Part shown: piece after piece, positions 57,075 through 64,000 of the stretch
Layout: the number at the start of each line of letters is the position of its first letter
Position numbering within the stretch: the stretch's first letter is position 1
NCBI GenBank assembly: GCA_027924585.1
Contig: BSBM01001448.1
Coordinates: 2,728,001-2,792,000, forward strand
Reading direction: 5' to 3'
DNA from: Larix kaempferi
Taxonomy: Eukaryota; Streptophyta; Pinopsida; Pinales; Pinaceae
Length of the DNA stretch: 64,000 nt
The notes under the pieces: model-generated
What the model saw: only the letters and a program-made list of their open reading frames with translations
Told to the model about the DNA's origin: nothing
Database searches by the model: none
Program-made: the position numbers and the translations under genes

Positions 57075-58106
57075 ATGGACTCTTCTTCACAAATTCTTCT
57101 TACTCCATTCAACTATGATGAATGGAAACCAAAGATGATTCCATTTCTAAAGAGACAATGTCTTTTTGATATGTGTATGGGTATTACAAGATATTTTTCT
57201 TCCAATGAAGAGGAGAATGATTGGCTAAATGATTGTGACTGAGCTTTTGGAACAATGTGTCTTGCTATGCCTCCTTGTATGCGCTACCCCAGTCAAATTG
57301 CTGAAAATCCAAGTGATCTATGGGTCCAACTGGATAGAGAATTTGGAAAGCAGGAAGAAGAGGATTATGCTAGCCTTTTGGAGAACAAGCCCAGTGATAC
57401 CTCCTTATGTGCTCTCTCTGATTATGTCTCGGCCTCAACCATATCTCAAAATGAAGAAGAAATTGCAGATTTAAAACTCATGTTCTCAATGTCTTCTATT
57501 TCGAATTCTGAGCAAGATAAGCCAGCTCATACTCTAGAATCCGAAGAGGTTCTTGAATCCTCTCTTTCACATGAGTTTGCCGGTGTGCAGAATGATGATC
57601 TACTTGATGTTTTGGAGGTCAAATTAGATTTTGGACGTGATGCATTTGCTATCCTTGATCACATGCTTCCTACATACTTATGTTCAATTATTAGCACATG
57701 TTCTCAGAGTTTTATTGAAGATGAAGGACACTACCATTCGCTTGAGCTCAAGTCTCAGGCACCTTTTGATGATTTTGTTTTTGATCTCAACCCTATTGGT
57801 TCAAAGGAAATCACAAAAAACCATCCATCAATCCTTGGAGCTGATTTAATTTCCATTGATCAGAAGTTCAAGTTTCAAGAGCTATTTGATCTTATTGGAG
57901 CTGATCCTACCTCATTTGGTTTGAATCACAGGTTCCAGGATCATATTCATATTTTCAGATTTGTTCTCACCATGATCAGTTTGAAGAGCAAGTTCATAAA
58001 GTATCCATATTCGCTTGCATCCACTGATGGAGAATACAAGCACATGTTTTTGGCACAGGATCCATTTCCTCCCAAGAGTAAGATACCTCCAGACATAACT
58101 ACTTAA
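57075..58106 (+). pseudogene. gag-like ORF of the non-autonomous element
   Basis: 343 codons from ATG 57075 to TAA 58104-58106, broken once by TGA at 57240-57242. The start ILLTPFNYDEWKPKMIPFLK and the segment ENPSDLWVQLDREFGKQEEE match copia-type gag (UBN2/DUF4219-like) by pattern. The C-terminal two thirds is acidic, rich in Leu, Asp and Ser, and has no zinc knuckle, protease or other enzyme motif. A capsid-type role for packaging its own RNA is inferred. The only stop stands where related proteins usually have a charged residue. Confidence 0.7.
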
Positions 58107-58297
58107 GTTTGGAGCAATTAAATCTTTGGTGTGTTATAGTTCATTTTGAGGGGGGGGTTTTCCCATGAGGTTTTCTCCATTTCCTTGGTTCATAGACTAT
58201 TCTTTATTGGATTATTTTCTGTATTGGGGTGACCTTTGGTCTCAGTTACTAGGGCCCTATCTTTTATTTTTACCTCATAGTATAACTTGTGGGAGGG

Positions 58298-59010
58298 TTT
58301 TAGGATATTCTCACCATCACGCAGTCATGTAGTCATGCAGGCATGCATGCATGCATTTGCATGCAGCCTAGTCATTAGTGAGGTGTCACCCAGCACCTAG
58401 TCCCTAGTTTGCTAGCCCTGAGATCTTCTTTCTACTTAGTTTTTAGCCCTCCTAGTCCATGATGCTCCTATTTTGAGTCTCCTACTTGATGTGTGTGCCT
58501 CTCTCACCTACCACTAGTGATACACTCAATTAGTTGCTTGATTTATGGATCTTTCCTTGATTTGAGGACATATTGACTAGTTAACTGACTGAAACACTCC
58601 GATGGACACCCATAGAGACTAGATTTCCACTTCCGACTCCATTCAGCTCCTCATGCACCCTCCTTGGATTCTCCTTCACTCCATTAGTGCTCCATGCACC
58701 AGTTATACCTACCTACATTCAGTTAGACTCAGTTTGACACCTAGTTGACTGTTACTTGTGCATTGATGACACCACTGATCTAATGATGAGGACTCCTAGT
58801 GGAGACATGCTACACCATGCAGGCTATTTGAATGATCTCCTTGGTTAATTCAAAGTATTCAATCATAGTTACTGTGTATTGTATTGTATTCATCTTCTGA
58901 GTTCAATAGAGCACTGCTGCAAATCTTTTGCACAGTTTTACATATTATTCTTTATGCATCTCTAGTAATTGTTTTACTTGTTCCATAGATTTGCTATGTT
59001 GAATTTCATA
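58298..59010 (+). repeat. 3' LTR of the gag-only element (713 bp)
   Basis: Preceded by a purine run GTGGGAGGG (58289-58297). The start reads TTTTAGGATATTC, one base off TGTTAGG of the 5' copy. It is uninterrupted and gives the template for joining the split 5' LTR. Internal run of GCATGCATGCATGC near 58330-58345. Confidence 0.88.
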
Positions 59011-59160
59011 ATACATTGGAAAAACAACCTTATTAAACTTCTTTTGATAAAGCACTGGGAGAACATCATAGTACAATCTCAATTTCTATGTGTTTTTTAA
59101 TGAATTTCTTCTAAAAATGGCATATTATATTTATCTCACCTTTTAACTCAAGTCCTTTGG

Positions 59161-59672
59161 AATAAAATGTCACAATTTCAATTACACCATTGATGCAACA
59201 TGTTAACCTTGAAAATTTTGGTATGTTGCATTACATGTGGCTAACATTAACCTCTATAAATGATTCTAGGTTCCACGTTTTGTTTGTTTCCTAACTTTAT
59301 CACTTAATCTAATTCATATGCATAATGTCAACACATGTTACTTTTGAGTTGTCATGTTTTTTTTGTTCCACATTTCCACCTTTGATTTTCAGACTAATGA
59401 TCAACTAAAAACATGGGTAAATGGGTCTATTGTTATATTTTAATTGGAAATTAAACTCCTTAATAAAAACATATTTTTTAATAGAAAATTAAAATTTCAG
59501 AATTTCAATTACACCATTGATGCAACATGTTAAGCTTGCAAAATTTTATATGTTACATTACATGTGGCCTCACATTAACCTTCAAAAAGGATTCTAGGTT
59601 CTAGGCTTTGTTTGTTTCTTAAGTTTATCACTTAATGTACTTCAGATGCATAATGCTGCACTTTTGAATTGT
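59161..59672. repeat. direct repeat of about 190 bp, two copies
   Basis: 59161-59355 and 59489-59672 share AATTTCAATTACACCATTGA, GCAACATGTTAA, TTACATGTGGC and TTTATCACTTAAT, offset about 328 bases. No coding content. Confidence 0.85.
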
Positions 59673-59778
59673 CTATAACTTTTATTTATAAGTGTGTTTA
59701 GGGAATTTTAGGAATCGACCGGAACAAATAAACCTGCCCAACCCGCCTTCTCGCTGTTTGTGCACAACAATATTGTAA

Positions 59779-60087
59779 TTGTGGATAGCACGAGAAGTAG
59801 GATTATGTGTCGCTTTTTCAAAGTACCCATTTTGGAGGGCGAAAGAGTGTGTCAGTAGCAGGTTTCTATATATGAAGAGGGCCACTGGGTTCTTCTCTAG
59901 TTCAGAGCTTGACCTCTCACATTTCCAAGATGTCCTAAATGAATATTATTCATGTGTTTCTTTAACAGAGGGAATTTTTTATGAAGGTTATTTCCAAGTT
60001 ATCTCTCGAGCTTGCATGAAATCATACCCATTCTTTCCCTTTTTATCTCTTTTACATCCCATTCGACGAGGAATGAAAGAACAATAA
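59779..60087 (+). CDS. 102-codon ORF, unrecognised
   Basis: Open from ATG 59779 to TAA 60085. Aromatic-rich, with no motif I know, no clear signal peptide and no homologous copy in the window. It could be chance in a TE desert. Confidence 0.12.
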   Translation: MWIAREVGLCVAFSKYPFWRAKECVSSRFLYMKRATGFFSSSELDLSHFQDVLNEYYSCVSLTEGIFYEGYFQVISRACMKSYPFFPFLSLLHPIRRGMKEQ

Positions 60088-61175
60088 AACAGTTTGCTTT
60101 TTTCCATCCTTAATTTTCAAAGCACATGATCAACTAAAACATTTTATTGTTATCCTTTAATTGAAAATTAAACATATTTTTTAATTGAAAATTAAATTCT
60201 TTAATAAAAACATTATTATTAAAAAATATTTTTTTAAATTAAAAATTCAAAACTTCAAAAAAACATTAATTAGAAGGACATAGGTGAAATGAAATTCCGA
60301 CCTGCCTGGGTAATTCATTGCAGCCTGCAGGGCGATAACTGATGGACTTTTACGGCAAAGTTCACCTTCAGACGCAATTTGTTGGTCAATTAAAAATTTC
60401 AGTCAACCGTTACAAAAAGTAATGCACATGTTAAAATTATAACGCATGGATGACAACATTTATCATCATTTAAAATTATAATGCATGGATGATAACGCAT
60501 GTGTTAAAATTATTGAGTGTATTTAACATTTATTTTATTAACTTTTGAAATAATTAAGATATGTATTTTGATTAATTAGATGTTCATAGAGTTGAAATCA
60601 ATATGAAATATGAATTTATGGTAATGGTTTTCTTTTATATTTTAAGATAGCAAAACCTATCTCTAGTGAGGATAACTTCTATTTATAAATGGAGTTGAAG
60701 TGGTAAGATCAAGGGAGATCATGAACAAAACTCCCAAGGCTCTAATTTAAAAGTTAAAAACTTCGATCCCATTAAAAACTTTAATATCCAAAATTCAGAA
60801 GAAAATATGATTGAATTTCATTGATATTTTTATTTAGTAAATAAATTTTAAATGCATTAAATTAAAATAAAATATAATAAACAATTTAAATAACAAATAA
60901 AAAAACTCAAGCTGAAAATAATTCTCTAAATTTCTTGCTATAGTTAAATACTTCGTGAGTTGTCGTGAATAAAAAATAATGGTAATGGAGTGTGAACAAC
61001 AAAGGTTGTAGCGAGTCAATAGTTTATGTGATACTTTAAATTTGACCAGAAATTTGTTTATTGAAAACTATTTCCAATAAATTCCTTACTAACACGAGTC
61101 ACTTGTCACTTTGTCCCATGAGATAATGTAGGTGGTTGTGTCGGCCTTGTGCGTATGTGTAGAGCAGTCATTTTG

Positions 61176-61284
61176 GGCGAAAGCTAAGCACTGAGCTATC
61201 CATCAGCGGTTCTCCAGATCCAACGGACCCTAAGCACTGAGCTGCCACATTTAATGCTCTGCAGCTCAATGGTTAGCTCTCGCC
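61176..61284. repeat. 22-bp inverted repeat, MITE-like
   Basis: GGCGAAAGCTAAGCACTGAG (61176-61195) pairs with 61265-61284 with about four mismatches. TAAGCACTGAGCT also occurs directly at about 61185 and 61231. A second pair, CCATCAGCGGT (about 61200) and ACCGCTGATGG (about 61307), interleaves with the first. Confidence 0.6.
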
Positions 61285-61798
61285 GTCATTCTGGCAGATT
61301 GATAGTACCGCTGATGGAATTTGACGGGCAAATTTCCCGTTATGAGGCAATTTAGCCATCAAATACAGTCAACAATCTATCCAACCCATCACAAAATGGC
61401 TTGGAATATAAAAAAAAAACGTTTGATAATTTAGATAATATGGTCAATTTTGACGGGTTTTGGTGATTTGAAATTCCTGCCCTGGGTGTCGGTCTTAGAT
61501 ATGGTGGGTGTCTGACCTCCTACGAATGTTGAACAATGAAAATGGATGCTGACTCGATGCCATTGATGGTGGGTATCCAACCTCCTCCATTAATGTTTTA
61601 ATGGTATAAATGTTAGAATAAATTTAATTACAGTGTTAGTCTCTCCACTTTTTTCCATTTTTATGTGGGATGGAGGTTGAACTCCAAAATTCCTAAGACA
61701 AGTTTAGTTTACTATGTTGTGGCCACACTTTAAGGTATTAGTGGATATATACAACATATGCTCCCACGATTATGGAGGATTTAGCTATTGGATACCAA

Positions 61799-61854
61799 GG
61801 GTGGGGAGATAATAGAGAAAACATAATATGGTTTCCCTATTATCTCCCCCACCC
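61799..61854. repeat. strong hairpin with 8-base loop
   Basis: GGGTGGGGAGATAATAGAGA begins the left arm (61799-61822); the right arm (61831-61854) is its near-perfect complement. The phrase TTTTCCCTA(T/C)TATCTCC recurs directly afterwards to about 61930. Confidence 0.85.
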
Positions 61855-61984
61855 CCACAAATATGTTTTCCCTATTATCTCCTCTACGCCAAGCTCACCC
61901 TCAATATGTTTTCCCTACTATATCCTTCATGCCAACAATATAATCAATGTCCACAACTATAGAGAAAAAAGAATGACATCATGA

Positions 61985-62636
61985 AGAGGTCAATATTCTA
62001 GGTCGGAAGCGTCCCGTCCATGGCTATTATAATTCATAGTATAGATAGGTAATTTCCATCATATTATCTTCATAGAAAATAGTAAAGTCGACCAAAACCT
62101 TAAGCAAATACATGATGTGTAATCTGGCTGAATCATCATTCCCATGACCATGAAAGACTGAAAGATAACTAGATACATTCTCACCCTCATGAAAGTTAGG
62201 AAAACTTGGGATGTTTGAGAAGTCAATAGGAGGATATTCAATGGAAATCTAAGCACCAACTTCTTCATTATCTATATTAGATATCAAAGGCATATATCAT
62301 ACATACTCATGGAATTTTGAACCAGTGGAATTATCAAACAATGAGATTTAAAGATTTTATTGTATCACATGGGCTCATCTACACATAACTGGTCTCAAAA
62401 TTTTATGAGAAATAAGGTTTCACCCCTTCAATGGAGTTTCCACGTGAGAATAAAAATATGCATTTAAAACTTTTAGAAAATTTCTAGTTTTGATTTTCTT
62501 TGTAAATTTATAAAAATGACATGTTAGTGGAGTTTCTAGATGAAAATTTAAATATCTACTCTAAAGATACATCAAACAAAGCAAAAAAAAAATGATAAAA
62601 CAAAGATCGTATTCTAGGAACAAAAATATTTATCCT
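61985..62636 (-). pseudogene. degraded gag and leader of a second Athila/Tat-type element
   Basis: On the minus strand near 62060-62260 one frame reads PPIDFSNIPSFPNFHEGENV then SSYLSVFHGHGNDDSA, the pattern of the early gag domain (hydrophobic P-x-F followed by a short acidic helix) in this clade. The region lies on the internal side of the PBS-like site at 62637. No pol follows to the left, so the element is truncated. Confidence 0.4.
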
Positions 62637-62650
62637 CGACAGCGGCACCA
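62637..62650 (-). other. primer-binding site of the second Athila/Tat-type element
   Basis: On the minus strand TGGTGCCGCTGTCG, close to the TGGCGCC-type site; the plus-strand context CACCAAAATG is identical to that at 7957-7965. Confidence 0.65.
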
Positions 62651-62653
62651 AAA

Positions 62654-63739
62654 TGTTTCCTTCTTATACGCAACTCAAGTAACATGGTAGAAATATTCAA
62701 TCCATTGAGTGCATCCTTGGGGAAAATTCATGATTCAGGTGTTGTCACTTGATACTTGACTCCTCTATCTAGGTCAACTCCTAGTGAAGCCAATGGGGGT
62801 GGTTCCTAAGAAAATAAAACTATGGATTTTATGCTACAACATAAAAGAAATATCTAAGAGTTTAAATTATTGAAACAAGAAAGCAACTACACATGAAATT
62901 AAGATAGCAACATGCAAGATGATTATTAATGACACATAATTTATTTAAGCAAAATGACTAAATAGAAGACTAGTGCAAATAGAGTCAAATAACTATAGAT
63001 AAAAATAAATATTTTTCCATGCTTCTTGGTCAGTTTAAGATTTATTATGATGAGTGGATTAGAAGTAGGTTCGTTCTTGGTTTGGCCCGCTAAGAATTTA
63101 TCTCGCTAAATTGAAGGAAACAACAACTATACCAAGTTTCCAATGGAGCGAGGCATAACCTACTTAAAGTAGCCCCCTGACTCTATGGTAAGTTCTACAC
63201 AACCTCCCAAGTTCTTGAAGATAAATCTTAGGTGGATTGTCTTATTAATACTAGACACTCTAATCCATTTCTAAATGTCCCACCAATTCAGCCAAAGGCC
63301 TACAGTGTTCACAAGAGCATATTAGGACTTGAGCCAAGATTCATTTTTCAAAAAATTACCACTTATGAAAAATTATGAAAAGTTATATAATTAACCTAAA
63401 CTAGAAATCTCTTTTCCGAGTACCACATACTCAAGAAAGCCTTTCTAGTAGCATTGTACTTCAGGAAAGCATAGTAGTTCATTACTTTATTGTGAGAAGA
63501 ATGAAATGAAACTAATTACATTAATGCATTGTGTATAAATGATTAATTAACTTTAAAAAAGAAGAAACTTCATACACCATTGACAACACATCCACACACA
63601 TAAGGGCACAAAAAATATTACAATACAAAGCTTCATAGCTTCGGCAAGACTTACATCCTCTAACCATCCAAAAAACAAGAGCCAAGCTCTTGCTTAAATA
63701 GACACAAAGAGCCATGGGGGCACATTCTTCAAGGAGTAG
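62654..63739 (-). repeat. LTR of the second Athila/Tat-type element, outer end not resolved
   Basis: The plus strand begins TG at 62654 after the three-base spacer from the PBS. The outer end is not recognisable; it must lie before the chromovirus-family LTR at 63740. No open frame of note. Confidence 0.4.
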
Positions 63740-64000
63740 TGTAACCCACCTAGAACTTAACATTTTATGTTGTGGAAAAACATTACTTTAAAATTTATTG
63801 TAAAGTTTTATGTTGTTGACCAGAGATGGTCAAAGATGACTGTAATTGAATATTTTATTATTTAATAAATAAAAAGAAGAGACACATATCTAAAGAGACT
63901 GTTGAAGAGTGTTTACTAACCCAATAGGAGGAATGACAAGTGTAGAATGCACAAGCTACAACTGTCAGAAACAACATTTACTTTCCAGTTGATGCAGGAG
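63740..64000 (+). repeat. start of another chromovirus-family LTR, cut by the window edge
   Basis: TGTAACCCACCTAGAACTTA at 63740, then TGTGGAAAAACATTACTTTA and CTGTTGAAGAGTGTT, the same order as at 15416. No PPT precedes it, so it is a 5' LTR or a solo LTR rather than a 3' LTR. Confidence 0.85.

Larger units (their letters stand above)
44667..59010 (+). mobile_element. non-autonomous gag-only LTR retrotransposon (TR-GAG-like), host of two nested insertions
   Basis: Outer ends are flanked by ATACA at 44662-44666 and 59011-59015. The LTR begins TGTTAGGATATTCTCACC at 44667; the 3' LTR starts with a one-base variant at 58298 and ends CATA at 59010, where the 5' LTR also ends (56659) directly before a PBS. 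Removing the insertions 44694-50812 and 51097-56262 with their duplications leaves about 3.05 kb: a ~0.70-kb LTR, 1.64 kb internal, a 0.71-kb LTR. The internal part has one gag-like ORF and no protease, RT, RNase H or integrase. Such an element would need enzymes from another element, plausibly a copia one given the gag type. Confidence 0.87.
60088..61984. other. intergenic DNA with short inverted repeats
   Basis: No gene. Contains AT-rich direct repeats around 60440-60510 (AAAATTATAA(C/T)GCATGGATGA twice), the inverted repeat 61176-61284 and the hairpin 61799-61854. Confidence 0.45.

Noticed and set aside
57229-57474. 81-codon frame overlapping the gag-like ORF
   Set aside because: Alternative frame of the gag-like ORF; the long frame has the gag pattern and this one has none.

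Overview
The window looks like intergenic DNA from a large-genome seed plant, and conifer-like is my guess. It is AT-rich and packed with decayed retrotransposons nested in one another. I find no intact host gene, and no tRNA, rRNA or CRISPR array. The only host-gene trace I can support is one broken exon of a class III peroxidase near 25.8 kb. Assignments rest on conserved protein motifs, LTR ends, primer-binding sites (PBS), polypurine tracts (PPT) and target-site duplications (TSD) read directly from the sequence.

Left part, 1-23842. A minus-strand Ty3/gypsy element of the Athila/Tat clade fills 1-9109. Its 5' LTR is 7964-9109, its gag-pol is a single reading frame from 7639 to 2024 broken only by stop codons, and an extra ORF lies beyond pol. 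Its other LTR is off the left edge. It sits inside the 5' LTR of a plus-strand chromovirus (Ty3/gypsy with a chromodomain). The chromovirus has the end of its 5' LTR at 9110-10503, an iMet-type PBS, gag, protease, RT, RNase H, integrase and chromodomain at 10927-15376, a PPT, and a long 3' LTR at 15416-23842.

Middle, 23843-44661. This holds LTR-like debris, the peroxidase exon fragment, short local duplications, an L1-type LINE remnant (ORF1 with DUF4283-like and zinc-knuckle segments, then part of an endonuclease), a minus-strand chromovirus-family LTR (30849-33773), a minus-strand LTR with a PBS-like site (34742-36297), and a MITE-like element flanked by an 8-bp repeat (42400-42672).

Right part, 44662-59015. 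This is the best resolved structure. A compact non-autonomous retrotransposon with a gag-like ORF and no pol spans 44667-59010 between ATACA duplications. Its 5' LTR was hit twice. A chromovirus-family LTR (44694-50812, TSD TGCAG) itself carries two further solo LTRs. A full Tork-like Ty1/copia element (51097-56262, TSD AGAGAC) sits further along. The copia polyprotein is one 1291-codon frame with 14 stops and no frameshift; 11 of the stops are TAG.

Right edge, 59016-64000. This has short repeats and hairpins, a second degraded Athila/Tat-type fragment on the minus strand with a PBS, and the first 261 bp of another chromovirus-family LTR. None of the elements looks able to move by itself: every pol carries stops, and two of the three reverse transcriptases have lost a catalytic Asp.
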